NCBI RefSeq assembly: GCF_003319185.1
Contig: NZ_QOHJ01000005.1
Span: forward strand, 248,001-312,000
Direction of reading: 5' to 3'
DNA from: Blastococcus sp. TF02A-30
GTDB lineage: Bacteria; Actinomycetota; Actinomycetes; Mycobacteriales; Geodermatophilaceae
DNA: 64,000 nt
Position 1 is the first letter of the stretch, and the number at the start of each line of letters is the position of its first letter. A program made the position numbers and the translations under genes. The notes beneath the pieces were generated by a model that was not told the origin of the DNA, made no database searches, and saw nothing but the letters and a program-made list of their open reading frames with translations. This document shows, piece by piece, positions 25,500 to 34,263 of this stretch.

Positions 25500-26303
25500 A
25501 TGACGTCGGGTCGGGGCTTCTCAGAGGACATGCGGCTGGCTCACGTGCTGGCCGACCAGGCCGACTCGATCAGCATGGAGCGCTTCAAGGCGCAGGACCT
25601 GACGGTCGACACCAAGCCCGACCTGACCCCCGTCACCGACGCGGACCGGGCGATCGAGGAGCAGCTGCGGATCTCGCTGAGCCGCGCCCGCACCCGGGAC
25701 GCGGTCATGGGCGAGGAGTTCGGCACGACCGGCCACGGCTCGCGGCGCTGGGTGATCGACCCGATCGACGGCACGAAGAACTTCGTCCGCGGGGTGCCGG
25801 TGTGGGCCACGCTCATCTCGCTGATGGACGGCGACGAGTCCGTGGTCGGCCTGGTGTCCGCGCCGGCCCTCAACCGGCGCTGGTGGGCGGCCAAGGACGT
25901 CGGCGCGTGGACCGGGCGCCGGCTGGAGAACGCCGTCCGCTGCCGGGTGTCGGGCGTGACCGACCTGGCCGACGCGAGCCTGTCGTACTCCAGCCTGTCG
26001 GGCTGGGAGGAGCGGGGCGCGCTCGACGGCTTCCTGGACCTCACGCGGTCGGTGTGGCGCACCCGCGCCTACGGCGACTTCTGGAGCTACGCCCTGCTGG
26101 CCGAGGGTGCGGTGGACGTCGCCTGCGAGCCCGAGGTCTCGCTGTGGGACCTCGCCGCCGTCGACGTGCTCGTCCGCGAGGCCGGCGGCTCGTTCACCGA
26201 CCTGTCCGGGAACGCCGGTCCGGCCGGGGGGAGCGCGGTGGCGACCAACGGCGCGCTGCACGACGCCGTCCTGCAGCGCCTGCGGGTCCCCGACCCGGCC
26301 TGA
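25500..26303 (+). CDS. hisN: Histidinol-phosphatase (inositol monophosphatase family)
   Basis: A 267-residue Mg-dependent phosphatase. VTDADRAIEEQL, GEEFG, WVIDPIDGTKNFVRG and LWDLAAVDVLVREAGG are the inositol-monophosphatase metal and substrate motifs. The overall sequence fits the actinobacterial HisN, which hydrolyses histidinol phosphate in histidine biosynthesis. The ATG at 25500 is used. Its 3' end forms a hairpin with the downstream gene. Confidence 0.92.
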   Translation: MTSGRGFSEDMRLAHVLADQADSISMERFKAQDLTVDTKPDLTPVTDADRAIEEQLRISLSRARTRDAVMGEEFGTTGHGSRRWVIDPIDGTKNFVRGVPVWATLISLMDGDESVVGLVSAPALNRRWWAAKDVGAWTGRRLENAVRCRVSGVTDLADASLSYSSLSGWEERGALDGFLDLTRSVWRTRAYGDFWSYALLAEGAVDVACEPEVSLWDLAAVDVLVREAGGSFTDLSGNAGPAGGSAVATNGALHDAVLQRLRVPDPA

Positions 26304-26312
26304 GCGGCCGGG
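26294..26312. terminator. Hairpin between hisN and a convergent small gene
   Basis: CCCGGCC / GGCCGGG with a five-base loop containing the hisN stop codon. Possible bidirectional terminator between convergent genes. Confidence 0.4.
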
Positions 26313-26324
26313 CCGGGACCGCGG

Positions 26325-26504
26325 TCAGGCAGTCGGGCCCGCGCCGCCGCGGCCGCCGGAGAACCGGCGGCGGACGTCGTCGATCTTCGCCTTCGTCTTC
26401 GGGTCGTTGGCGAGCTGCTGCGCCTTGGCGGTGGCCTGCGCGATCGCCTGCTTGCCCTTGGGGCTGTTGGCGAGCTGGACGACCTTGTTGAACAACGACG
26501 CCAT
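26325..26504 (-). CDS. Small helical protein of unknown function (59 residues)
   Basis: Starts MASLFNKVVQLANSPKGKQ, followed by AIAQATAKAQQLANDPK and a basic, glycine-rich end. It is predicted to be almost entirely amphipathic helix. A strong ribosome site (GGAGGAGA) precedes the ATG. Similar short proteins are found in other actinobacteria, but no function is assigned. Convergent with hisN. The gene is below common length cut-offs. Confidence 0.75.
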   Translation of the reverse strand: MASLFNKVVQLANSPKGKQAIAQATAKAQQLANDPKTKAKIDDVRRRFSGGRGGAGPTA

Positions 26505-26595
26505 GGGGTCGTCTCCTCCCGTCGGGGAGGCCGGGATCCGGCCTCGCTACCGGGTCAACGGTGCCCGGCGGCGCTCCGTTCCACGCGTACCCGGC

Positions 26596-27970
26596 TCAGC
26601 CCGCGCGCCAGCGCTCCCGCGCCGCGTCCAGGCCGGCGTCCCGGGACGGCTCGACGACGGCCGCCCCCTCCCCCGCCGGGACGACCTCGGCCCCCGTGCC
26701 CCGGGCCGCCAGCAGCGCCGCCCCGATCGCCGACGCGCTCCGGAGCGGCGACCACCGCACGCGCCGGCCCGTGACGTCGGCGAGCAGCCGGCGCACCACC
26801 GGCGCCCGGCCGCCGCCCCCGGTGAGGACGAGCGGCGCCCCGTTCCCGGGCAGGTCGAGCAGCTTCAGCGCCGCGTCGATCGCGAACACCACGCCCTCGA
26901 CCGCGGCCCGGACGAGCTCGGCGCGCGTCGTGCCCTCCTCCAGCCCGCTCCAGCCACCGCGGTCGTGCGGACCGGCGACGCCGCCTCGCTCGCCGGTGAG
27001 GAAGGGCCGGAACACGACGCGGGTGGGCCCGGTCGACGCGGCCGCCTCGAAGAACTCCGCCCAGGTCAGGCCGAGGACCTGCCGGACCCACGCCCAGGCC
27101 GAGCCGCCGTTCTGCAGGGCCGCCATCGAGTACCAGCCGGCCAGGACCTGCGCGTAGCCGTGCACCACCGGGTCCTCGACCGGCACGGGGTCCCAGCCGG
27201 GCCGCAGCACCTGCGCCCCGGTGCCGAGGTTGACCTGCGCGCCGCCGGTCGTGCCGGCGGCCAGCAGCGCGAGCGGGGTGTCCGCCCCGCCGACCACCAC
27301 GGGCACCTCGGCACCGGCCAGGGTCGCCGTCCCCACGACGTCGTCGGCCGGCCGGACGCCGGGCAGCAGGTCCCGGCGCACACCGGCCGCCGCGGTGGCC
27401 GGCTCGGACCAGCCGTCGCCCGGGACGTCCCACAGCAGGGTGGCCGACGCGTCGCTCCGGTCGGTGACCAGCGGGCCGCGGGCCACCGCCACCCGCAGCG
27501 CGTCCTTGGGCAGGAGCACCGCCGCCGCGCGGCCGACGACGTCGGGCTCGTGCGCCGCGAGCCACGCCAGCACGGGTCCGGTCATGCCGGGGGCCAGCGG
27601 GTTCGCCAGCGCAGCGCGGTTCCCGGCCGGCAGCGCGCCACCGGTCCAGCTCGCGCTCCGCCCGCCGGTCGGGCCACAGCACCGCCGGGCGCAACGCGGC
27701 CCCGGCGGCATCGACCAGCACGGCGCCGTGCATCTGCCCCGACAACCCCAGCCCGCGCACCTCGTGACCGCGCAGCGCGGGCGCCAGCCCCGTCGTCGCC
27801 TCGTCGAACGCGGTCCGCCAGGTACGGACGTCGGTCTCCGCCCACCCCGGCGCGGGCGCGCCCACCTCGTAGCCGGCCTCCGCCTCGGCGCGGACCCGGC
27901 CCTCCTCGTCGACCGCGACGACCTTGAGACCGCTGGTGCCCAGGTCGGCCCCGAGCCACAGCGCGGCCAT
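26596..27970 (-). pseudogene. xylB: Xylulokinase with a frameshift
   Basis: The FGGY-family kinase, which phosphorylates D-xylulose, is split between two frames. The first frame from ATG 27970 gives LGADLGTSGLKVVAVDEEG, GLGLSGQMHGAVLVD and ELDRW, and the second continues with GALPAGNRAALANP, MTGPVLAWL, GGADTPLALLAAGTTGGAQVNLGTGAQ and LTGGGGRAPVVRRLLAD to the stop at 26596. The break falls near 27636-27645, where one extra base (or two missing) would restore about 457 continuous residues. It may be a true pseudogene or a sequencing error. It is transcribed with the aldo/keto reductase seven bases upstream. Confidence 0.85.
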
Positions 27971-27977
27971 CAGCGGC

Positions 27978-28988
27978 TCACGCGCCGCGCTCCGGGCTGT
28001 CCCCGTACGCGTAGCCCGCGTCCGGGTACCGGGTGCCGACGACGGCGTCCGGGCCGGTGATGGCGTCCAGCCGAGCGAGGTCGTCCGCGGTCAGGTCGAC
28101 CGCCGCGGCCCCGACGTTCTCCTCCAGGTACCGGCGCCGCTTCGTGCCCGGGATCGGGACGACGTCGGGCCCCTGCGCCATCACCCAGGCCAGGGCCAGC
28201 TGTCCCGCGGTGGCCCCCTTCTCCTCCGCCATCGCGCGCACCGCGTCGACCAGCCGCAGGTTGGCCTGGAAGGCCTCGCCCTGGAACCGCGGGTGGTCCT
28301 TCCGGAAGTCGTCGTCGCCGAAGTCGGCGGGGCTGGTGATCGCGCCGGTGAGGAAGCCCCGGCCGAGCGGGCTGAACGGCACGATGCCGATGCCGTGCTC
28401 GCGGGCCACGCCCAGGACCTCCTGCTCCAGGTCGCGCGTCCACAGCGACCACTCGCTCTGCAGGGCGGCGATCGGGTGCACGGCGCCCGCGCGGCGGATG
28501 GAGGCCGCGCTCGCCTCCGACAGCCCGAGGTGGCGGACCTTCCCCTGCTGCACCAGCTCGGCCATGGCGCCGACGGTGTCCTCGATCGGCACGGTCCGGT
28601 CGACGCGGTGCTGGTAGTACAGGTCGATCACGTCGACCCCCAGCCGGCGCAGGCTGGCCTCGGCGCAGCGGCGCACGTTCTCCGGGCGGCCGTCGACGAC
28701 CGTCCGGCCCTGCTCGTCCCGCGACAGCGAGAACTTCGTGGCCAGCTGCACCTCGTCGCGCCGCCCGGCGATCGCCTCGCCCACCAGCTCCTCGTTGTGC
28801 CCGTCGCCGTAGACGTCGGAGGTGTCGAGGAAGGTGACGCCCAGGTCGAGCGCCCGGTGGATGGTCGCCAGCGACTCCGACCGGTCGGCGGTGCCGTAGC
28901 TCTGGCTCATGCCCATGCAGCCCAGGCCGAGGGCGGAGACGGTCAGGCCGCCGAGGGTGCGGGTGCCGAGGGGTGCGGTCGAGGTCAT
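27978..28988 (-). CDS. Aldo/keto reductase
   Basis: A 336-residue NADPH-dependent oxidoreductase. FLDTSDVYG (catalytic Asp and Tyr), LATKFS (Lys) and YYQHRVD (His) give the tetrad, and [14 protein letters not shown] binds the cofactor phosphate. The sequence resembles the AKR13/YakC group acting on a broad range of aldehydes and ketones. It lies directly upstream of xylB on the same strand, so a sugar-reducing role is possible. Confidence 0.93.
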   Translation of the reverse strand: MTSTAPLGTRTLGGLTVSALGLGCMGMSQSYGTADRSESLATIHRALDLGVTFLDTSDVYGDGHNEELVGEAIAGRRDEVQLATKFSLSRDEQGRTVVDGRPENVRRCAEASLRRLGVDVIDLYYQHRVDRTVPIEDTVGAMAELVQQGKVRHLGLSEASAASIRRAGAVHPIAALQSEWSLWTRDLEQEVLGVAREHGIGIVPFSPLGRGFLTGAITSPADFGDDDFRKDHPRFQGEAFQANLRLVDAVRAMAEEKGATAGQLALAWVMAQGPDVVPIPGTKRRRYLEENVGAAAVDLTADDLARLDAITGPDAVVGTRYPDAGYAYGDSPERGA

Positions 28989-29107
28989 GCCCGCATCCTC
29001 GCCCCGCCGCTCCGGCCGCCGCCACCGCCGGGACGGCCGGAGCAGCGGTCTGGTGGGATGGTCGGGTCGGGGTGCCGGAGGTCGGCGCCCGCGAGGAGGG
29101 CAATCCC

Positions 29108-30517
29108 GTGCAGTACGCCGAGTCCGTCGTCGACCTGGTCGGCAACACCCCGCTGGTCAAGCTGTCGTCGGTGACGCGCCACCTGGGTCCCGACGCGCCC
29201 CTGGTGCTGGCGAAGGTCGAGTACCTCAACCCCGGCGGCTCGGTGAAGGACCGCATCGCGGTGCGCATGGTCGACGCCGCCGAGGAGGCCGGCCTGCTGA
29301 AGCCCGGCGGCACGATCGTCGAGCCGACCAGCGGCAACACCGGCATCGGGCTGGCCCTCGTCGCGCAGCAGCGCGGCTACAGGTGCATCTTCATCTGCCC
29401 CGACAAGGTCGGCCAGGAGAAGATCAACGTGCTCAAGGCCTACGGCGCGGAGGTCGTCGTCTGCCCCACCGCGGTGGACCCCAGCGACCCGCGCTCCTAC
29501 TACTCGGTCTCCGACCGGCTGGCCCGCGAGACACCCGGCGGCTGGAAGCCCGACCAGTACTCCAACCCGAACAACCCCCGCTCGCACTACGAGACGACCG
29601 GGCCGGAGATCTGGGCGCAGACCGAGGGGCGGATCACCCACTTCGTCACCGGGGCGGGCACCGGCGGCACGATCAGCGGCGTCGGCCGGTACCTCAAGGA
29701 GCAGTCCGGCGGGGAGGTCCAGGTCATCGGCGCCGACCCGGAGGGCTCGGTGTACTCCGGCGGCACCGGCCGCCCGTACCTGGTCGAGGGCGTCGGCGAG
29801 GACTTCTGGCCGTCCACCTACGACCAGGAGGTGGCCGACGAGATCATCGCCGTCTCCGACGGCGACTCCTTCGCCATGACCCGGCGGCTGGCCCGCGAGG
29901 AGGGCCTGCTGGTGGGCGGCTCCTGCGGCATGGCCGTCGTCGCCGCGCTGAAGGTCGCCGAGCGGCTCACCAAGGACGACGTCCTGGTGGTCCTGCTCCC
30001 CGACGGCGGCCGCGGCTACCTGAACAAGATCTTCAACGACACCTGGATGGCCGACTACGGCTTCCTCGAGGAGACCGGCGGGGAGACCGTCGGCGAGATC
30101 CTGGAGGCCAAGGGCGGCAGCACCCCGACGCTGGTGCACACCCACCCGAACGAGACCGTCCGCGACGCCATCGACATCCTCCGCGAGTACGGCGTCAGCC
30201 AGCTCCCGGTCGTCCGCGCGGAGCCCCCGGTGACCGCCGGCGAGGTGGTCGGCTCGATCGACGAGAAGACGCTGCTCGACGCGCTGTTCGCCGGCCGGGC
30301 CTCGCTGGCCGACCGGGTCGAGAAGCACATGTCGCCGCCGCTGCCCATCGTCGGCTCCGGCGAGGCCGTGCAGGCCGCGGTCGCCCAGCTCGGGTCGGCC
30401 GACGCGCTGCTGGTGCACGTCGACGGCAAGCCGGCCGGCGTCGTGACCCGGCAGGACGTCCTGGGGCACCTCGCTGGTCTGCCGTCCGCCGGCCTCGCGC
30501 CTACGGTCGGGGCATGA
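29108..30517 (+). CDS. cbs: Cystathionine beta-synthase
   Basis: A 469-residue PLP enzyme joining serine and homocysteine to cystathionine. [17 protein letters not shown] (Lys47 is the PLP lysine), [12 protein letters not shown] and [15 protein letters not shown] form the fold-II core. Residues 340-460 hold two CBS domains ([28 protein letters not shown]), which sense an adenosyl ligand in relatives. GGAGG precedes the GTG. The stop overlaps the metB start (ATGA), so they form a transsulfuration operon. Confidence 0.95.
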   Translation: MQYAESVVDLVGNTPLVKLSSVTRHLGPDAPLVLAKVEYLNPGGSVKDRIAVRMVDAAEEAGLLKPGGTIVEPTSGNTGIGLALVAQQRGYRCIFICPDKVGQEKINVLKAYGAEVVVCPTAVDPSDPRSYYSVSDRLARETPGGWKPDQYSNPNNPRSHYETTGPEIWAQTEGRITHFVTGAGTGGTISGVGRYLKEQSGGEVQVIGADPEGSVYSGGTGRPYLVEGVGEDFWPSTYDQEVADEIIAVSDGDSFAMTRRLAREEGLLVGGSCGMAVVAALKVAERLTKDDVLVVLLPDGGRGYLNKIFNDTWMADYGFLEETGGETVGEILEAKGGSTPTLVHTHPNETVRDAIDILREYGVSQLPVVRAEPPVTAGEVVGSIDEKTLLDALFAGRASLADRVEKHMSPPLPIVGSGEAVQAAVAQLGSADALLVHVDGKPAGVVTRQDVLGHLAGLPSAGLAPTVGA

Positions 30518-31650
30518 CCGGCTTCAACACCCGCGCCATCCACGCCGGGCAGGACCCCGACCCGGCGACCGGCGCGGTCATCCCCCCGCTGCACCTGACC
30601 ACGACGTACAAGCAGGACGGCGTCGGCGGGCTGCGCGGCGGCTACGAGTACAGCCGCAGCGGCAACCCGACCCGGGACACGCTGCACGCCGCGCTGGCCG
30701 CCCTCGAGGAGGGCACGACCGCGCTGGCGTTCGCGTCCGGCCTGGCCGCCGAGGACACGCTCCTGCGCACGGTGTGCCGGTCGGGCGACCACGTCGTCCT
30801 GGGCGGTGACGCGTACGGCGGCACCTTCCGGCTGATCTCCCGCGTGCTGTCCGAGTGGGGCCTGGAGCACACGCCCGTCGCCCTCGACGACCCCGAGGCG
30901 CTGCGCGCGGCGATCCGGCCCACGACGCGCGTGGTCTGGTGCGAGACCCCCAGCAACCCGCTGCTGAACATCACCGACATCGCGGCGACGGCCGCCATCG
31001 CGCACGAGGCCGGCGCGCTGCTCGTCGTCGACAACACGTTCGCCTCGCCCTACCTGCAGCGGCCTCTCACCCTCGGTGCCGACGTCGTCGTCCACTCGAC
31101 CACCAAGTACCTGGGCGGCCACTCCGACGTCGTCGGCGGCGCCCTGATCACCCGGGACGCCGCGCTCGGCGACAAGCTGGCCTACAACCACAACGCGATG
31201 GGCGCGGTCGCGAGCCCGTTCGACGCGTGGATGGTGCTGCGCAGCCTGAAGACCCTCGGCGTCCGGATGGACCGGCACTGCGCCAACGCCGCCCGGATCG
31301 CGGAGTTCCTCTCCGCCCGGTCCGACGTCGCCGCGGTGCTCTACCCGGGCCTGCCCACCCACCCCGGGCACGAGGTCGCGGCGAAGCAGATGTCCGGCTT
31401 CGGCGGGATGATCTCGTTCCGGCTCCGGGACGGCGAGGACGCTGCGCTGAAGGTCTGCGAGCGCACCCAGCTGTTCACGCTGGCCGAGTCGCTCGGCGGC
31501 GTGGAGTCGCTGATCGAGCACCCGGGACGGATGACGCACGCCAGCGCCGCCGGCTCACCTCTGGAGGTGCCGGGTGACCTGGTGCGCCTCTCGGTCGGCA
31601 TCGAGGACGTCGACGACCTGCTGGCCGACCTGGAGCAGGCGCTGGGCTGA
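30514..31650 (+). CDS. metB: Cystathionine gamma-synthase/lyase
   Basis: A 378-residue PLP enzyme. YEYSRSGNPTRDTLHAALAALE, FASGLAAEDTLL, VVDNTFASPYLQRPL and HSTTKYLGGHSDVVGG (PLP lysine) are typical, and SLGGVESLIEHPGRMTH closes the active site. The four-base overlap with cbs ties both into the cysteine/methionine interconversion. Actinobacterial MetB is often gamma-synthase and gamma-lyase; direction cannot be told from sequence. Confidence 0.93.
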   Translation: MTGFNTRAIHAGQDPDPATGAVIPPLHLTTTYKQDGVGGLRGGYEYSRSGNPTRDTLHAALAALEEGTTALAFASGLAAEDTLLRTVCRSGDHVVLGGDAYGGTFRLISRVLSEWGLEHTPVALDDPEALRAAIRPTTRVVWCETPSNPLLNITDIAATAAIAHEAGALLVVDNTFASPYLQRPLTLGADVVVHSTTKYLGGHSDVVGGALITRDAALGDKLAYNHNAMGAVASPFDAWMVLRSLKTLGVRMDRHCANAARIAEFLSARSDVAAVLYPGLPTHPGHEVAAKQMSGFGGMISFRLRDGEDAALKVCERTQLFTLAESLGGVESLIEHPGRMTHASAAGSPLEVPGDLVRLSVGIEDVDDLLADLEQALG

Positions 31651-31657
31651 GACGGGA

Positions 31658-31703
31658 CCCCTCACCCCTCACCCCTCGCACGCTCCGGGCGAACCTCTGG
31701 ACG
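31658..31703 (+). repeat. Dispersed intergenic repeat, copy C
   Basis: Starts eight bases after the metB stop. Contains a short CCCCTCA microrepeat (ACCCCTCACCCCTCACCCC), then CTCGCACGCTC and a diverged tail. Related to copies A and B. Confidence 0.5.
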
Positions 31704-31709
31704 GCGCGG

Positions 31710-32480
31710 TCAGCGGGGGGCGGTGAGGATCCTCGGGCCGTCCTCGGTGACGGCGACGGTGTGCTCGACGTGGGCGGCGCGGCTGCCGTCGGCGCTGCGC
31801 AGCGTCCAGCCGTCGGCGTCGACGGTGTAGTCGTCGGAGCCACCGGCCAGGAACCACGGCTCGATCGCGATGACCAGCCCCGGCTGCAGCCTCACCCCGC
31901 GCCCGGGCCGCCCCTCGTTCGGCACGTGCGGCGCCTCGTGCATGGTGCGGCCCACGCCGTGACCGCCCTGGTCGGTGTTGATCCCGCACCCGCCGGCCCG
32001 GCCGACGGCGCCGATGGCGGCCGAGATGTCGCCGACCCGGTTGCCGACGACGGCTGCCGCGATGCCCGCCGCCAGGGCGCGCTCGGCGGTGGCCACCAGC
32101 GCCAGGTCCTCCGGCCGCGGCGTGCCCACCGCGAAGGTGATGGCGCTGTCCCCCACCCAGCCGTCCAGGGTCGCGCCGGCGTCCACGCTGAGCAGATCGC
32201 CGTCGTCCAGGACGTCGGGCGTCGGGATGCCGTGCAGCGCGACGTCGTTGACCGACAGGCACACCACGCCGGGGAACGGCGGGGTCGTCGGCAGCGGCGC
32301 GTAGCCCTCGAACGGCGAGGTGGCCCCGGCGTCGGCGAGCACGTCGCGGGCGATGGCGTCGAGCTGGGTCAGCCGGACGCCGGGGGCGGCGGCCGCGCGC
32401 ACCGCGGCGAGCATGTCGGCCACCACCGCCCCGGCGGCACGCATGGCGTCCAGCTCTCCGGGGGTGCGGAGCTCGATCAC
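31710..32480 (-). CDS. map: Type I methionine aminopeptidase
   Basis: A 256-residue metalloprotease removing the initiator Met. Metal ligands are visible as SVDAG and WVGDSAITF (two Asp), GHGVGRTMHE (His), IEPWF (Glu) and the C-terminal HVEHTVAVTE (Glu). The GTG at 32480 starts VIELRTPGELDAM. This is likely an auxiliary paralogue because it is paired with its own regulator, and a second housekeeping map would be expected elsewhere. Divergent from the XRE gene across an 18-bp palindrome. Confidence 0.9.
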   Translation of the reverse strand: MIELRTPGELDAMRAAGAVVADMLAAVRAAAAPGVRLTQLDAIARDVLADAGATSPFEGYAPLPTTPPFPGVVCLSVNDVALHGIPTPDVLDDGDLLSVDAGATLDGWVGDSAITFAVGTPRPEDLALVATAERALAAGIAAAVVGNRVGDISAAIGAVGRAGGCGINTDQGGHGVGRTMHEAPHVPNEGRPGRGVRLQPGLVIAIEPWFLAGGSDDYTVDADGWTLRSADGSRAAHVEHTVAVTEDGPRILTAPR

Positions 32481-32500
32481 AGGGGCCTCCTCGGCGGCTT

Positions 32501-32518
32501 CCGGTATTGCAATACCGG
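32501..32518. promoter_or_regulatory. 18-bp perfect palindrome between map and XRE genes
   Basis: CCGGTATTG-CAATACCGG is a perfect inverted repeat in the 54-base gap of two divergent genes; a third half-site (CGGTATTA) follows directly. AT-rich for this genome. It is probably the operator of the XRE regulator at 32535, controlling both map and itself. Confidence 0.75.
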
Positions 32519-32534
32519 TATTAGTATCACGCGC

Positions 32535-32804
32535 ATGGTGCGCCCCCCGCTGACCCCCGAGGAGCGCGAGCGCGGCCGCCGACTGGGTGCCCTGCTGCGC
32601 GAGGCGCGCGGCACCCGGACCCCCGCCGAGGTCTCCGCGGCCTCCGGCGTGAGCCTGGAGGCGCTGCGCAAGATCGAGTCCGGGCGGGTGCCCACCCCGG
32701 CGTTCTTCACCGTCGCCGCGCTCGCGCACGCCCTCGACCTGCCGCTGGACCGGCTGACGGAGCAGCTCGGCAGGTCGGCCGACGGGACGGCGCTGACCGC
32801 CTGA
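32535..32804 (+). CDS. XRE-family transcriptional regulator
   Basis: An 89-residue Cro/CI-type regulator. RLGALLREARGTRTPAEVS, GVSLEALRKIESGRVP and PAFFTVAALAHALDLPLDRL form the five-helix DNA-binding domain; there is no sensor domain. The ATG at 32535 lies 17 bases from the palindrome, so autoregulation and control of map are likely. Confidence 0.9.
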   Translation: MVRPPLTPEERERGRRLGALLREARGTRTPAEVSAASGVSLEALRKIESGRVPTPAFFTVAALAHALDLPLDRLTEQLGRSADGTALTA

Positions 32805-32806
32805 GG

Positions 32807-33112
32807 TCAGGCGGGGTCGGCGCGCAGCACCTCGGCGTAGTGCTCGACGACCGGGAACGGGTCGTAGAAGCCGTGCAGCAGCGCCTTCCACTCCTGGTAG
32901 GCCGGCGAGCCGCGGAACCCCTCGGTGTGGTCCTCGAGCCGGTCCCACTCGACCAGCAGCAGGTACCCGGTGTCGCGCTCCAGGCAGCGCGAGAGCGTCA
33001 GCCGCCGGAAACCGGGGACGGCGGCGATCAGCCGGCGGGCCCGGGCGAACGCGGCTTCGAAGGCCTCCTGCTCACCGGCCCGCACGGTCAGGGGTGCGTG
33101 CTCGAGGATCAC
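32807..33112 (-). CDS. Antibiotic biosynthesis monooxygenase (ABM) domain protein
   Basis: A 101-residue dimeric ferredoxin-like fold. MILEHAPLTVRAGEQEAFEAAF, VPGFRRLTLSRCLE and YLLLVEWDRLEDHTEGFRGSPAYQEWKALL match ABM/EthD-like proteins, some of which are quinone or haem monooxygenases; others have no known activity. Convergent with the XRE gene, two bases apart. Function unassigned. Confidence 0.85.
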   Translation of the reverse strand: MILEHAPLTVRAGEQEAFEAAFARARRLIAAVPGFRRLTLSRCLERDTGYLLLVEWDRLEDHTEGFRGSPAYQEWKALLHGFYDPFPVVEHYAEVLRADPA

Positions 33113-33202
33113 CGGGGCAGGCTACGCAGGACCGGCGCCGGGAACGCCTGCCCAGGACACGGGGTTGTCCCGGCGAACGCCGCAGCGAAGAGGAGCCCTG
33201 CC

Positions 33203-33712
33203 ATGACCACCGCCGAGAACACCCGGGACCTGGCCGCCCTGGAGGCCGAGCGCGACCGGATCCGCGCCGCCCACCTCACGCCGGCCGGCGAGCGGCCTGC
33301 GTCCACCGCCCGGGGGCTGCACCACACCGCCCTCATCAGCAGCGACGTCGAACGCACCGTCCGCTTCTACCAGGACGTCCTCGGCTTCCCCCTCACCGAG
33401 CTGATCGAGAACCGCGACTACCCGGGCTCGTCGCACTTCTTCTTCGACATCGGGAACGGCAACCTGCTGGCCTTCTTCGACTTCCCCGGCCTGGACGTCG
33501 GCCCCTACGCCGAGGTGCTCGGCGGGCTGCACCACATGGCGATCAGCGTCGACCCCGAGCGCTGGGAGCAGCTCGTCGAGCGGCTCACCGCGGCCGGCGT
33601 CGAGCACGAGGTGCACAGCGGCGTCTCGGTCTACTTCCGCGACCCCGACGGCGCCCGCATCGAGCTGATCGCCGACCCGCTCGGCGAGATGTACGGATCC
33701 AAGGTCCTCTGA
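33203..33712 (+). CDS. VOC (glyoxalase/dioxygenase) family protein
   Basis: A 169-residue protein. GLHHTALISSDVERTVRFYQDVLGF and GGLHHMAISVDPERWEQLVERL are the two beta-alpha-beta-beta-beta repeats, and YFRDPDGARIELI carries the last metal ligand (Glu). Metal ligands HH and E suggest dioxygenase or lyase activity, but the substrate is unknown. GAGGAG lies before the ATG at 33203. Confidence 0.88.
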   Translation: MTTAENTRDLAALEAERDRIRAAHLTPAGERPASTARGLHHTALISSDVERTVRFYQDVLGFPLTELIENRDYPGSSHFFFDIGNGNLLAFFDFPGLDVGPYAEVLGGLHHMAISVDPERWEQLVERLTAAGVEHEVHSGVSVYFRDPDGARIELIADPLGEMYGSKVL

Positions 33713-33718
33713 GGCCGG

Positions 33719-34009
33719 TCAGCGCTCCGGGTCGGCGACGAGGTCCTGGTACTCGGGGTGCCGCTCGATCCAGCCCTTGACGAACGAGCAGCGCGGCACC
33801 ACCGAACCGCCCTTGCCCCGGACGTCGTCCAGCGCGGCCCGCACCAGCGTGCTGCCCAGGCCGGACTGCCCGGCGTCGGGGTCGACCTCGGTGTGGGTGA
33901 ACACGACGGTGTCGCCGCGCCGCTCGTAGGCGGCCAGGCCGAGGACGCGGTCGCCGTCCCGGATCTCGTAGCGGTCGGACTCCGGGACGTCCCGGACGGT
34001 GGTCTCCAT
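33719..34009 (-). CDS. GNAT-type N-acetyltransferase (YidJ/DUF4442-like small form)
   Basis: A 96-residue compact acetyltransferase. VFTHTEVDPDAGQSGLGSTLVRAALDDVR binds acetyl-CoA, and PRCSFVKGWIERHPEYQDLV is the conserved end of this short group. Relatives acetylate small amines or are uncharacterised. The ATG at 34009 is used. Convergent with the VOC gene. Confidence 0.9.
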   Translation of the reverse strand: METTVRDVPESDRYEIRDGDRVLGLAAYERRGDTVVFTHTEVDPDAGQSGLGSTLVRAALDDVRGKGGSVVPRCSFVKGWIERHPEYQDLVADPER

Positions 34010-34068
34010 GCCTGCGGCAACTCCTCGGGCGGTGGGCGGTGTTCCGGCGCTACCCGATCCGGCGCCGC

Positions 34069-34263
34069 TCAGTCGGCCAGGGCCAGCGCCCGCGTGGGGC
34101 AGGCCTGCACCGCGTCGCGGACGTCGTCGAGCTCCTCCTCGCCGGGCTCCTCGCGGTGCACCACGAGCACGCCGTCGTCGTCGACCTCGAAGACGTCGGG
34201 AGCCAGCGCCTCGCAGGTCCCCGAGCCCACGCACCGGTCGCGGTCGACCTCGATCCGGCTCAC
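34069..34263 (-). CDS. [3Fe-4S] ferredoxin of a P450 system
   Basis: A 64-residue ferredoxin with three cluster cysteines (C11, C17, C55; C-x5-C ... CP). Position 14, where a fourth Cys would give [4Fe-4S], is Ser, which is typical of single-cluster P450 partners. Its ATG overlaps the P450 stop by four bases, so both are made together. It would pass electrons from a reductase encoded elsewhere to the P450. Confidence 0.93.
   Translation of the reverse strand: MSRIEVDRDRCVGSGTCEALAPDVFEVDDDGVLVVHREEPGEEELDDVRDAVQACPTRALALAD

Noticed and set aside
27630-27650. Programmed frameshift in xylB
   Set aside because: No slippery heptamer or downstream stimulatory structure is evident and xylulokinases are not known to use frameshifting; mutation or sequence error is more likely.
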